From Dirofilaria immitis (taxonomy: Eukaryota; Nematoda; Chromadorea; Rhabditida; Onchocercidae), in NCBI GenBank assembly GCA_024305405.1, contig JAKNDB010000110.1:3162001-3226000 (forward strand): a DNA stretch of 64,000 bases. The letters run 5' to 3'. Under the pieces are notes generated by a model. That model searched no databases and had not been told where the DNA came from. It saw only the letters and a program-made list of their open reading frames with translations. How positions within the stretch are numbered: the stretch's first letter is position 1; each line of letters begins with the position of its first letter. Positions 25,901 through 37,385 of the stretch are shown piece after piece. The translations under genes and the position numbers were made by a program.

Positions 25901-27233
25901 ATATCATTGAAGACACGAACGATGCTTTACCTTCTACATCAGAAAATATTATTAAAGAGGTACTAGTGACGAATGATACTTCATCTACAACAGAAAATAT
26001 CAGTGAAGGGAGATTAGTGACGAACGAATCTTCATCTTTTACAACAGAAAATACCACTGAAAACAAAACCACAGATGAGTTTTTTTTTCGTTATTTTGGC
26101 TGAAAATACTAATGGAAATGAAACCAAAAAGGATATTCTTATTTTCTCGTACAATTTCAATATTATTAATATTAAGTACAGTGACTAAAGAAATCAGTTT
26201 GGAAATCAAAGAAAACATATGCATGATCGAAAACGTATACATGATAAGTTCATACTCATCGCATTCTTCAAATGATTCTTCTATAACTGATCTGATTTAC
26301 AAAACATAACAACCATTTGATGTTATTTAGCAGCACAAACACAAAGTAAAAATTGTGATAACGTCTGAAGTTTTTTATCAATCACTTAATAAATTCAGTG
26401 AAACATTCGAAAAAACTTACAAGCGATCTGCCTTTAATGCTAATTTTTACTTTCAACCAATAAAATTTCTAGAAACTTCAATGTTTTAAAATACATGATA
26501 TATTACAATAGTGATGTTTTTTTTTTTTTTTTTAAATGATATTTCTCAAATTAAATTACAAATCTGCATGAAAATATTTTGCAGATTGGTGGTGTGACAA
26601 ACCTTGAAATTTTTCCGGGGTCGATGCTACTTTCAGGTAATTGTAGCAATTCATCAAACTATTTCTTTTATAACTTAATGCAATAAACGTGTAGCAGATA
26701 TTATCCAATTCAGCTACATTTAAATTAGTTATTCAGATGGACGATGGCAGTTACACATATTATGAAGCTAAAAGAATTGCATCGACATGGGAGCGGTATT
26801 AGTGACAATAGTTAATCGGGACGTCACCGAATTTTTGTATTGCAAGTTTCTTTTCAAATTTTTATATTTCGCAATAAAATCACTTCTAAAAAGTTATTTC
26901 ATAATTTTAAAGATGATGATCGCAATAATTATTGATTATTTACAAGTGAAAATAATAGCGCTAATGATGTGTTCCATTTGATTGTTTTTTTTTTTTTCAG
27001 CTAATTTCTACTTCAAGCATCCATTTTGGATTGGTCTTCTGTACAAAGATAAAGGATGGAAATGGCCAGACGGTACAAAGTTAAGATATCAGTTATGGGG
27101 TGAAAATGAGCCAAACACAATGTATCAATGCGTATTTGCGGAGACCGAGAAGAATGGAAGACATTGGTACACAGCAGAATGCAATGATAAGATCCTTCAC
27201 GGTGACGTAGTTGGCTATGTATGCCAGCAATAA
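22995..27233 (+). CDS. Secreted Cys-rich / Ser-Thr-repeat / C-type lectin protein
   Basis: Exons: 22995-23049, 24763-24834, 25007-about 26103, 26585-26636, 26737-about 26836, 27001-27233, after a 1.7-kb first intron. Exon 1 is a signal peptide (MNPLILMLLIVTSSTALT). Exons 2-3 hold a small Cys-rich module (C-RYNQD-C, FCWYGYCW, GVSCSTSDHC, GLTCSRP, GLC). Exon 3 continues as about 320 residues rich in Thr, Ser, Asn and Glu with TTEN/SEN repeats and many N-glycosylation sites. The last three exons form a C-type lectin domain: CDKPWKFF, CYFQ, YYEAKR, MGAVLVTI, FWIGL, WKWPDG, W-GENEP, then Cys-rich C-terminal strands to YVCQQ. The NEP motif suggests EPN/QPD-like calcium and sugar binding but is not proof. 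Two frame breaks need one added base each (G at 26606; T at 26777-26778). The exon 3 to lectin junction and the exon 5 to 6 phase are unresolved, so a split into two genes is possible. Confidence 0.75.
25684..26060 (+). repeat. 147-bp coding tandem repeat, about 2.6 copies
   Basis: Copies start near 25684, 25831 and 25978 with an exact 147-base (49-codon) spacing. Each unit reads SSTTENIEERLVTNESS, then a TTENIIE block, then SENIIKE-LVTND. Differences among copies are few, so the duplication is recent or homogenised. Shorter degenerate TEN/SEN units extend upstream to about 25470. The Ser/Thr/Asn-rich composition suits heavy O- and N-glycosylation. Confidence 0.9.
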
Positions 27234-27293
27234 TTGTTTGTTTTAATATATGTAATGCTATATTTTAAATATTTAAACGTATATGCACCTGTA

Positions 27294-27299
27294 AATAAA
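27294..27299 (+). terminator. Poly(A) signal AATAAA of the lectin gene
   Basis: AATAAA 60 bases past the TAA at 27231-27233, with further aataa motifs directly after it. Confidence 0.6.
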
Positions 27300-28190
27300 T
27301 AATATACATATATCAAGATTCTTATGACTCATCATGACATTATACATCAAATGTGATCCAGCAACTACCAATGTTCAAATTAATATTTTCTCTGAAAGAG
27401 ATGGAAAACATAAGTGCTCTTTAATAAATAAATAATATGCTATTTTCTTGACTTTGAATCTAAATCATCCTAATCTTATTTCGATACATAATTCTTCTAC
27501 TAGAACATTTATTATTGCCGTTGCAGTCATAGGAAAGAATAAAAAGATGGGAAATCAATGAAGATTGGATTACAAGATATGGTTATTAAAGGAGAAAGAT
27601 TCAAAAGAGCCAAGCATTCCCCAGACATAATATTTTTGTTCCAGTAACAGCCAAATAAGAATGTCCAACATGTACTCGTTATTTATTCAGACTATTAAAT
27701 GGTTGTCCAATAAACCTGTCTGTCGTTAGACTATTCATTGATTAAAAGAACTTTTAATAAAAACACCTGAAATCAATTTTCCGATCTTCTTCTATATGAT
27801 TGTTGTAATTTAATAGTTCATTAAATACTTGCAAAATGCATATATTAAGATTAAAATTTTCAGTATTTCTCTTTGTTTCATAATTTTCGGATTTAATCTT
27901 TTTACTTTATGCGTTATGTTTATAAAGAGATGCAAGCAAAGAATTATTTAAATAAAAAGTTTGTGATAGCCAGAAAATGTATTGACACGCAAAGCATTCT
28001 GCTCAAGATTCAGTATCAATTAGTGTAATGATATTATTATCAAAGATAGCTGAAGATACATGAAAATAATATTTAATTATACCATTACTGGGACGGTGAA
28101 ATTCGAATTCATATTGTTCTGAATAGTCATCTGGAGAATTTGCCGTTCAAAAGAATTTCACAATTTTTTATTTTTATTTTTGCATATATT
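27300..28190. other. Intergenic spacer between lectin and nAChR genes
   Basis: About 0.9 kb of AT-rich sequence with no exon-like frame. It presumably contains the 3' flank of the lectin gene and the promoter of the receptor gene. No specific element is recognised. Confidence 0.5.
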
Positions 28191-28200
28191 CTTTTTTCAG
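28191..28200 (+). promoter_or_regulatory. Putative trans-splice acceptor before nAChR start
   Basis: cttttttcag-type tract ending at about 28200, 23 bases before the ATG at 28224. No upstream exon is apparent, so spliced-leader addition is likely. Confidence 0.4.
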
Positions 28201-28223
28201 AGTTCTATAATCAAAATTGAGTT

Positions 28224-31200
28224 ATGCTCTTCTCCTTTACTTTTTTATTGACGAGTAAATTAGCTTTAATGATTAGAAGAGGCTTCGTGGAATTAGAAGG
28301 CCAACTATACGAGGATCTTTTGTATGATTATAACAAAATTCCGCGTCCAGTAAAAATAGCACAAATGTGCTTACAGTAAATCTGGGCGCATCATTAATTC
28401 GAATCATTGATGTGGTAAGTAAATTAAAAAGCAGTAAATATTACTTTTGCAACATCAATTTCTTTCAATTCATGATAATCTTTTTTTTTTATTTAGGATG
28501 AAAAGAATCAAATTTTAACGACAAACTTATGGCTTGAGATGGTAATTTACTTCTATACTTATTCTTCTCAAATTTTTCATTTATTATGAAGAAATAATAG
28601 AACCAATTTTTAATTCTTCTCTTTCCCAAAAATTCATCTTTATTCATGATTTCAGCAATGGAACGATTCAAAATTAACTTGGGATCCATCGAAATACGGT
28701 GGCATTACAACATTACATATCCCCAGCAATCAAATTTGGACTCCTGATCTTGTATTATATAATAAGTACGAGTAGTATTCATAATTGTTGACACCGAGAA
28801 AAATGTTGAAGTTGGAAAGATTTTGCTTGTGGATTTAGCAAAAATTGCTTACAGTGCAGCAGGTGATCCGGATATAACGATTTTTACGGATGCTCTTGTG
28901 GCCTATGATGGACGTGTTCTCTGGCAACCGCCAGCTATTTACAAATCTTTTTGCCCAGTAAGTTTTCCTAATCAAAGAAAATCGGTTAATTTTCATTTTC
29001 ACTTGCGTTAGCAAAAAACATTCAGATTGACGTAACTTGGTTTCCGTATGATTCGCAACAATGCGAGATGAAATTTGGCGCTTGGTCTTACACTGGTTAT
29101 TACGTCGATTTAAAACAGCTTCCACAAGGTTTACGTTTTTAACTTCAACAAATAATTATATTTTTAAATTTCAATTCGCTTGTCCTTCATTTTGTAAATG
29201 GATCGACTACTGTTTTTTACAGATCAAGTAATGAAAGGTATAGACAAATATGGGCAAGATGTTGAAACAATGAAAATAGGCATGGATCTCAGTTTCTTTT
29301 ATCAGTAATTATTTCATTATCATTATATGTTATGCTGTTAAATCATGGAAGCAATTGTAAATGTTATATTAATCGTATATCATTTATGGGGAGTTTTTGA
29401 GAGAAGTTTATTGAAACTTACAAATTGGGAATCTCCCTGGACTACTGGAATAATGAAAAGAAATTACATCCAGGATACTATCCTAAAAACATATGGCAAG
29501 AAAAGAAATATTCACCTTTTGTACGATAGAAATAAAATGAAAAAATGCAAACAAAATCTATAATTAACAGAAGAAGCGATGAGTAATGCAATTTATAGAG
29601 CCAATTTCTTTCTAAATTTCTTGAAATATTTCTTTAAAATTTTTCAAAATTTTGCAAACGATCAATAAGCAATATTTAGATCTGCAGAATGGGATTTGTT
29701 GTCATTATCGTCAGCTCGGCATTCTGTACTTTATACAAGTTGTTGTGGCCCGGAAAAATATGTTGATATTACCTATTATTTTGTACTGCATCGGAAAACA
29801 CTTTTCTTTACTTGCAACCTGATTGTGCCATGCTTTCTTATATCTCTTCTTACTACTACCGTTTTTATTTAACTGATCACAAAATAACATTTTCAATATC
29901 TATCTTGGTTACGTTAACAGTATTTTTTTGGTAAGTTTCTCTTTTTTCATATTTTTACAACTTTTTTTTAAATTAAATATTAAAAACAGGTTGACATGAG
30001 TGATTTCAATATTTGGATAAGTTGCTTGAAAACATAAAGTTGTATTTCTACCATTTTCTATTATCACTAACTAAAAGTTAATCTTTTAGTGATTGACTCA
30101 TTACTCTCTAGCAAAATTGCAGTTTCGTTTTGATACCATTAAAATTTACGACGTTACTGAACATACGTAGTATATCATTTTTATTTCTTGATATACCTAG
30201 ATATAAAAACAAAATACATATGATTTTTTTTTTGAAGAAAATTATAAAAAGTGTTGGAAATTTGATTCCTTTTAATTAAGAGATGTTATGAAGACATCAT
30301 TCATTTAGATATCATCTCAAAATCTTCAGTAGAAACTGATTAAATTGAGAAATGTAAAAAGCAACCAAATATAAACATAGATTAGGTAATTAGGAACATT
30401 TTTGCAAGGGAAAAAATTTGGAGAACTAAAATGGGGTAATATGAAAATGAAATTATCAGATAAAAGTTTTCTTATTCATCATTGTCGGAAATATAGATAA
30501 CTATGATTTTTATGCTCAGCAATTGTTATCTCTATCTCGTACATCTAATAATTTCATGCCTGTATCCGATATATTTATGGCCACTTTTCCACTACAAATG
30601 AAACATCTTTGAGGGAAATATTTTTATCTAGACAATTTTTTAGTTTCGTTTGATAAATGCCAGTAATCTGTAACTGTTAAAAAAAAAAACAATAAACGAA
30701 AAGCTGTTAGGAGAATGACTTCAAGTTCAAGTTCTTACAATACGATGGAAATCTTATTTCAAGATGTAATTACTTTATTCAGATACAGATCTATTATTTT
30801 CTCTGAATAGCAGAATAAAATAGAATAGTGACAATGATCAAAATTCATTTGCTATAATTCAAATTTAGAATAGAAATGTTCACGAAGAAAACATCGATTT
30901 CAAATCATTTTGCTGGAAGATGAAGAAAATTATTTTGATTCTATGATCCTTGTCCAATTGATATGTGAACTTGTCATTTCTTCACAGCATCATAATGTTT
31001 AAAGGTTTTAATCGATATTATACCACCAACTTCATTAGTGATACCGATGTTTGGACGTTATTTAATCACAACAATGATACTTGTTTCACTCTCGACAGTC
31101 ATTTCTGTTATTACTGTGAATTTTCGCTTCCGAAGTGGATCTGTTTATCGTATGTCACCGTGGATTCGTAAATTGTTCCTTCATTTCTTACCAAAGTGAC

Positions 31201-32809
31201 AATTTCATATAACTTTTTCTGCTAGATATTGGCTTTGTATAAATAATATTGGAGTCCGATATAAAATTACTTGACTTATTCAGGATATTGTAGCTATGAT
31301 TATCAAGCAAACATTATCTATAGAATCATTTATTTAAGTGATTCATATAAATTTCATCTTTTGTTTACGTTTGGAACTGACTATGATTAGGTAATGTTAG
31401 AGGCCAAAAACCTACATGCATTAAAATTGTAAGCAAGTAAAGAAATTGCTGCATGCTAATTAGTCAGAACCAAGCAGTCCAAATCATCAAAATCACCATT
31501 AGGGAATGAATTGAACCATTTGACTTAATATATTACACTGTAAAATTCTTCGGAAGCTTTTATGTACAAACCATTATGCATTGAAAGAATCATAAGAGAT
31601 GAAATTGTGAAAACAAGCTTGAAATCCTTGTAAAATAATTTATCATTAAATTATATTATGTTTCAGAATACTGTTTATGAAACAAAACATACCGAAACGA
31701 AAACTGAAATTTCGATGAATAAATTAGTTGATGCGGTATCGCTAGTAAGAAAAACGATCCGACCAGATGAGCCATACTATTCTACTGTTCAAGAAAGTAA
31801 TCTACAGAATTCATCTTTATAATAAATGAACATTTGATATATTCGCATGTATTGCTATACTGGAAACATGCGATATTGAAAACGATTAATTTATTTTTTT
31901 GAAATTATTTTCACATTTAAATAAATTCTGCATGGCGCGAAAAAGGCTTATATTTTAGCAATTTTGAACTTTCAGGAAAAAACATATGCAGAAGATTTTA
32001 TGCTCTATCATCTTATCCATCGTATTCTCATTCTTACTTAAGTCATGGAGAAACGAATACCGAAGAGTTGACTATTGATAAGAATTTTATTTATAAAGAT
32101 GATTATTGGATAGTTAGTTATTAATGCTTTTCACTACCTTAATGGAATTCGAAAATTGAAATTTAAAATTTTGAATTATTTTTCATGGGACTGAAGACAA
32201 CAACAGTTTTATCCATCATCATTGCTTGCATCATTTTGAAAAGCGTCTGAGTTACAAGAGAGATATTATTTCGAAACTATTACAACAAATCCGATTTATT
32301 GCCAATCATTTTCGGATGAATGAAGAGGAAACTGAAGTTTCTATTTCCTTTATTTTAAGTTTGCTTATCATAAAAGGTTCTGTAGTAGCATTTGATAACA
32401 TAGGATGTCAAGATCAAGTTTTCTTAACATAAAATATTTGGAACTTTAACTTTTTCTGAAAACTCATGTTTGAATTTCAAAGTCTCGAATATGATATGAT
32501 AATCTCCTTTATATTTTCTAATTTTTTTTTTTTTGAAGACTATGAAATGTATGAAATTCGAAACTGCGGAAATACCTGAAAATATTAATATGTTTCTTAT
32601 AGATATCCAACGAATGGATCAATGTAGCATTAGTACTTGATCGGTTATTCCTTATAATATTTTCTGTTCTAAATGTTGGCACTTTCTTGATACTGTTAGA
32701 AGCGCCATCGCTTTACGATACCAGATGGCCTATGAATATTACGCGAGCTACAAAACCACATGGACAAGGAAGTTTTATTTTACCGAGCACTGATTATTTT
32801 AAGTGGTAA
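28224..32809 (+). CDS. Nicotinic acetylcholine receptor alpha-type subunit
   Basis: Cys-loop ligand-gated channel subunit of about 560 residues. Exons: 28224-28414, 28497-28541, 28656-28765, 28855-28957, 29026-29128, 29223-29304, 29680-29930, 31005-31195, 31667-31796, 31976-32112, about 32206-32336, 32603-32809. A signal peptide precedes [46 protein letters not shown] and the Cys loop ([15 protein letters not shown]) follow. Loop C has YTSCC, the vicinal cysteines that define alpha subunits. M1 ([16 protein letters not shown]), M2 ([20 protein letters not shown]), PPTSLVIP, M3, an intracellular loop with the MA helix ([13 protein letters not shown]) and M4 ([19 protein letters not shown]) complete it. 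The M1-M2 linker reads FYL-TDHK instead of the usual FYL-PSDxGEK. Four single-base losses are needed: A-run 28352-28356, T-runs 29862-29866 and 29923-29929, and one in exon 9. The exon 10-11 junction is unresolved. A parasite-specific group such as ACR-26/27 is a possibility I cannot test here. Confidence 0.92.
29386..29521 (+). other. Exon-like ORF inside nAChR intron 6
   Basis: An open frame of about 45 codons containing [14 protein letters not shown] and [13 protein letters not shown]. It lies between receptor exons 6 and 7 but is not part of the receptor, because those exons join in phase without it. Its composition (Trp, Tyr, Pro, Gly) is unlike the surrounding intron, and a potential donor (gtacga) follows at about 29520. 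No family is recognised. It could be a fragment of another gene, a nested exon, or chance. Confidence 0.25.
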
Positions 32810-32874
32810 TGCGATTTAATTTTTTCAGATAAATGAATAATTTTTATGACATTCATCTTCGAGAACTGTCTTTA

Positions 32875-35800
32875 TCATGAATTATAACAGCAATAATATT
32901 TTGTGTAAGAGTACTTCTGATTAAATAAAATAATTTTATTGATTTCACGTAAGTGTAGTGAAAGAATCTCTTGTACACTACTAAAGGATACTGTATGGCA
33001 AAAGAGTTCTGAAATTTGCGTAAGAAATTGGATGCCTGGCAATAAGCCGTCTGTGCTTTCATCAGTAAACATCAGAGATCGGAATTTTCGTAGAAGATTG
33101 AATATCGATTGCTGTAAGGTTTGCATCGCTATATTGCTATGACAGGATGACAGTATTGAATTTACGATAATGTCGCCGTTTGCCGTAAGAGGAGCATAAA
33201 ATCCTTTGCCAGTTAGCTAAAATCATATATTTTCCTTTGTTATCAATGATAAATAAGATGATCTCATTTATGGACAGTCTACTTTCTTATTTTTTATTGT
33301 TCTTCAAATAAGGAATTCACGTTGCAATAGATTGATCACTGATAAGATAAACAAACCCGCTGGATGTTCGATACTTTAACAGGCATCAAATTATTAGACT
33401 GTTTCATGACGACATGTAGACAATGTCCTAACCGAACATCCTTCGCAAATGTTAAACGTAGCTTCTCTCCTGTTGTACAACCGGTGACATATAATAAATG
33501 ATAATCAGTTAATTTGATTACTTCACCATTTTCCTGAAATTCCAAAAAATATTAGAAGTTATCTTTGAAGTTTAAGAATTTATTTCGTAAGTTCGATATT
33601 CGCTTAACTCTTGCTGATTTATATGAAAAGATGGCATGGAAATAATAATCAAACCAACCAGAATAATTTTATTGAAAACTGCTGATTCATTATCTGATCG
33701 ATGCAAAAACATCACCACTGGTGAGTAAGAAATCTAAATCAAATTATTAAACTTTCATTTCTAGATCTTCTTTCATGAAATCTACTTACATTTTGAATTA
33801 GTTCGGTTTTGTTTTAATGAACAATTCATTCAAGATGGAATTTATTGACATACCAATGATTCTTCGATGGATAATACTTGATCTCCAATTCGTAATTCGT
33901 CAATCCTTTTTATCTGATTAGGCGTCTGAACGGTTGTGTCTCCGCTAAAGCACTGCAGTGATTCAAAATAGCCAGTATAGTACTGAAAATAACTAAGTGA
34001 ATTTCGTAACTTCTGACATTAAACTCATTGTTTTATCTTTGAATTATGGGTACCTTTACCTTCCACAAAATTCTGGCAAACTCATCTTAAACAGTTGTTG
34101 AGCTGAGGAGATAACTTACGGGTGCAGTACCAGCGGTGTATGTAGGTACACTGTACTGTGCAGAGCTTATAGTTTTGGATTCTGATGGTACTACAGCCCT
34201 TTGAGGTAGATATTGTGTACCAGAATATGTTGGTATTAATTGACCGGTTGTTGGCTGAAAAAGCGTCTCGCTAATATCTCATATTCTGAGACTTACATAT
34301 CAATTAACTAATGAGTCTAATAAGTAATTTGAATGGGTTTCAGACATTGAAATACATTCAGTTCTTTGAAGCAATTATTGATTTTACAAGCGTTTAATGA
34401 TGAAGAGAACTTGTACTTCAATTTGATCTGGTTGATTATTAACATATTATAATCATTCATAAGAGCACCTACAGTAGGTGATAATTGACTATAAACTTCT
34501 GCTTGAGCAGAAGCAATAGGAGTCGCTGCGTTATCATTGTCGATAAATTGGTGATAATCACCATTCTAAATTTATGAGTACAAAGAGAATCCAGAAAGAA
34601 ATGTAGAATATGATAGTAATATATTGCATGCAAATATTCAAAAATTCCCATTTATTTCTTCAAGTTATTCCCATGAAATTTCAAAAATACCTGAGACGTG
34701 ATTTCATAAAGAGTTGGAGATGCAGGTGCAGCGGCCATGACTTAGCGATTACGTCCCACTACGCCTAAATTAATCGGCCACAAACCGTCCCCAATTACTC
34801 TGGAATATACTTCCTTAAGAAATAATTAAGCGTACCTTAAAACCTTAAAATTGTCTGACGTCTTCATGTATCTTTCAAGTTGAAAGACTGGTATTTGAAT
34901 AAAAGTATCTAGAATACAGGTACCTGCGATGCATAGATGGACGCTTGAGAATCACAGGATCGTAATCATAATAATCATAATCCTCAGCAATGGGCCTATA
35001 CAATGGTCTTCTACGGAGCGAAAATATTTTTCGATGGGCCATTCGATGTCTGGGTGAAAATAAATTTTCATTTTCCACGATTGTTGGTCGTCTATTGAAA
35101 TGTTGTTCAAACAAAATCATGAAATGCTAGAGCAAGAAAAAGAGGCCTAATGAGGATGAAAAGCAGTACCAATTATTTTATAAATCGAGATATTTGTATT
35201 CGGGATATTATAAAAGAATTAGAAATGTAGAATGAGTTTGTTGTTGAATTTAGTGTCCTGAAGACTTGTAAGTGGAATAAGTACCTTCCTGGCTTCGAGT
35301 ATTTTGTGTGATGTTGATTTGTAAAAACATATTCTTCGGCATCGTATTCTGATGAAACGTCCATTGATGGTGAATTTGATTCACCATTGTTATCAGTTAT
35401 TACTACAAATACTATTATATCGAAATAATTTTGATTTATTTCGATCGAAAACGAAGACACGTTGAATATTTAAGGCAAAAGAATTTCTCGAATTTGGATT
35501 TCAGGAAGGGAACTAAATGAAATCAATGTTTGTATATATTTTTCTGATTCCTCAGTTCTTTCTCACTATAAGTATCTATACAATCATACTATTTTAAATT
35601 ATTAAATAATGATCAAATTTTTATCCAAATGTGTTAGAACTGAAATTAAGAAGGACTTAGTAAGACTCACTAATTTTTCTGCATTCAGGTTTAAAGAGGA
35701 ATAAATAAAAATTGAAAAAAATTAGGAGAAAAAAGGAAACATTCTCTCTATTCATGGCTTAGAGAATATTAAACATTTTTAATGAAGAAATAAATATAAG

Positions 35801-37385
35801 CTTAGTGTTGAAAACTAAGAGTTATGGTATTGTGTAAAACAGATTGCTGAAACAGTCCTGAATCATACGTATATTGTCTTCTGCATTTATCTAATTAGTT
35901 AATGACAGAAACGATATTAGAAAATGAAAACGAACATTTATTTTTGATATGTATCGGTTTCGGAATACATGCTAAGCGCATTATTTTCAGTTCGTAGCGG
36001 GGCCTAAATAAAGTTAAGTAATATTAGATTCAAATAAATTAGATAAATATTATGGAAATGAAGAAGAATCTTGAGGGTTTATTCATTTCATGGCTCATCT
36101 AAAAGTATGCGCTATTATTATTTTTACCATTGTTTTCGAAAAATATATAGCTAAGAAAATGTTTTCCTTAAGTTAATTTACAAATTGTTAAAAATTATAA
36201 TCATATCGTTCGATACTAGTCGAGAGTGTTAAATCTTCAAATTGTATCTTAGTTTTAGTTATACTGTAGTTGACAGAAATAATTTACTGATAAATATGAT
36301 CAAAAAAGATAGTATCATCTGGGAAAAAAATTTTAACCTATGTTGCTCATCGAATAAGAGATGTATTTCTTTGATCAGATCAAAAGCCACTCTACGGCTA
36401 TTTTGATACACTTCTCCACCGGTATAGCTTTCACCAGTTTTAACAATCACTGTCTTTGTTGCTCTGGCATGTCGCAAACCTTCATAGTTGCAACATTTCC
36501 ATTTTATTCTACAAAAATATTTAAAAAAGAAAAAAAGCAGAATATATTAGAATATAAAAATGGATTATATATGAAGAAAGAATTTTCTTACTTAATATTA
36601 TTTTCGTCACCTTCAAGAAGTAATCCAATTGTCCATTGTGTTTCGTCGGTACAACTGATATTTTGGTAGAATTTATGACATTGCTAAATAAATATTCGAT
36701 AATTTTATATGTAAATAATTATTTTTACTAAAAATCTGCTGCATTTGATGCAATAGTATAAATAATAATTTACCGCTTTATGAGCATGATTCTTCCAATT
36801 GAGCAAATTCTTTGTTTCAGTATCAGTTTCTAGAATCACATCATCACGTTTCAATTCATATAACCTTTTTCTTCAAAACAAACTGGGGAAGTACATAATA
36901 GAGCTGGAAAATAATTTCATATAATATTATTAAGCAAATATTCTTGCCAAAAAGCAAAGCCTTGATTAAATCAGATGATTGATTTGATTCGTAGTTAATT
37001 GATGCAAAGAATCAGATCTTGAAAGTATAACATTTTCAACAAGTTTCAGCATTCCATTAAATTTACAAACGACAAATGATTATGATTAATGTATTTACAA
37101 TTGCTAGTAATGCGTAGCAAAGGATAATACTACGGCATTAATAGATTTGTTATTATATTTAAAAAACAATTTATGTCAGGAATCTAACAGTAATATATGC
37201 AACAAAACTATTTATTTATCATTTCTTCCAAACAATTGAAAAAGCATAGTGATACTTGGATTTCCAACTTTATCATTTTGAAATGAGAACGGAATTGTAT
37301 ATTCGCTACATGATGAATCAATTACGGATTGCTGCTGACCACTGGCTATTCTCACCAAAAATAGCAACACTGGGAACAGCAACAT
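32875..37385 (-). CDS. Hedgehog-related protein (Wart/Qua-like N domain + Hog)
   Basis: Nematode hedgehog-related precursor of about 635 residues: a secreted N-terminal ligand-like domain and a C-terminal Hint/Hog autoprocessing domain. Minus-strand exons: 37385-37256, 36903-36774, 36683-36592, 36508-36338, 36003-about 35920, 35402-about 35285, 35126-34924, 34799-34691, 34565-34473, 34254-34120, 33982-33854, 33533-33357, 33216-32875. Signal peptide MLLFPVLLFLVRIASG; then a Cys-rich domain resembling Wart (C-EYTIPFSF, LLCTSPVCFEE, ISCTDETQWTIGLL, KWKCCNYEGLRH, GGEVYQN, VAFDLIKEI, MRLACIP); a basic/Asp-Tyr-rich linker; then Hog with catalytic CFSGDTTVQT, ELRIGDQVLS, KLTDYHLLYV, AKDVRLGHCL, GFYAPLTANGDIIVN and SSC. 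Exon 2 lacks one base in the T5 run 36866-36870. Exon 8 carries an in-frame TAA (34742-34744) although its phase fits both neighbours; the ATG at 34738 just after it could be an alternative start. Whether this is Warthog or Quahog is unsettled. Confidence 0.85.
32934..32939 (+). terminator. Possible nAChR poly(A) signal inside the antisense gene
   Basis: The first AATAAA downstream of the receptor stop (32809) lies at 32934-32939, within the last coding exon of the opposite-strand hedgehog-related gene. Likewise tttatt at 32774-32779 gives a minus-strand AATAAA inside the receptor's last exon. If used, the two 3' ends overlap. Confidence 0.4.

Noticed and set aside
30985..31004. Strong acceptor-like ttcttcacag as the start of nAChR exon 8
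   Set aside because: Using it puts TAA in frame before the conserved IDIIPPTS segment; the weaker acceptor at 31004 keeps the frame.
36361..36669. 102-codon plus-strand ORF
   Set aside because: It is antisense to exons 3-4 of the hedgehog-related gene, whose Cys-rich Wart-like motifs are on the minus strand.
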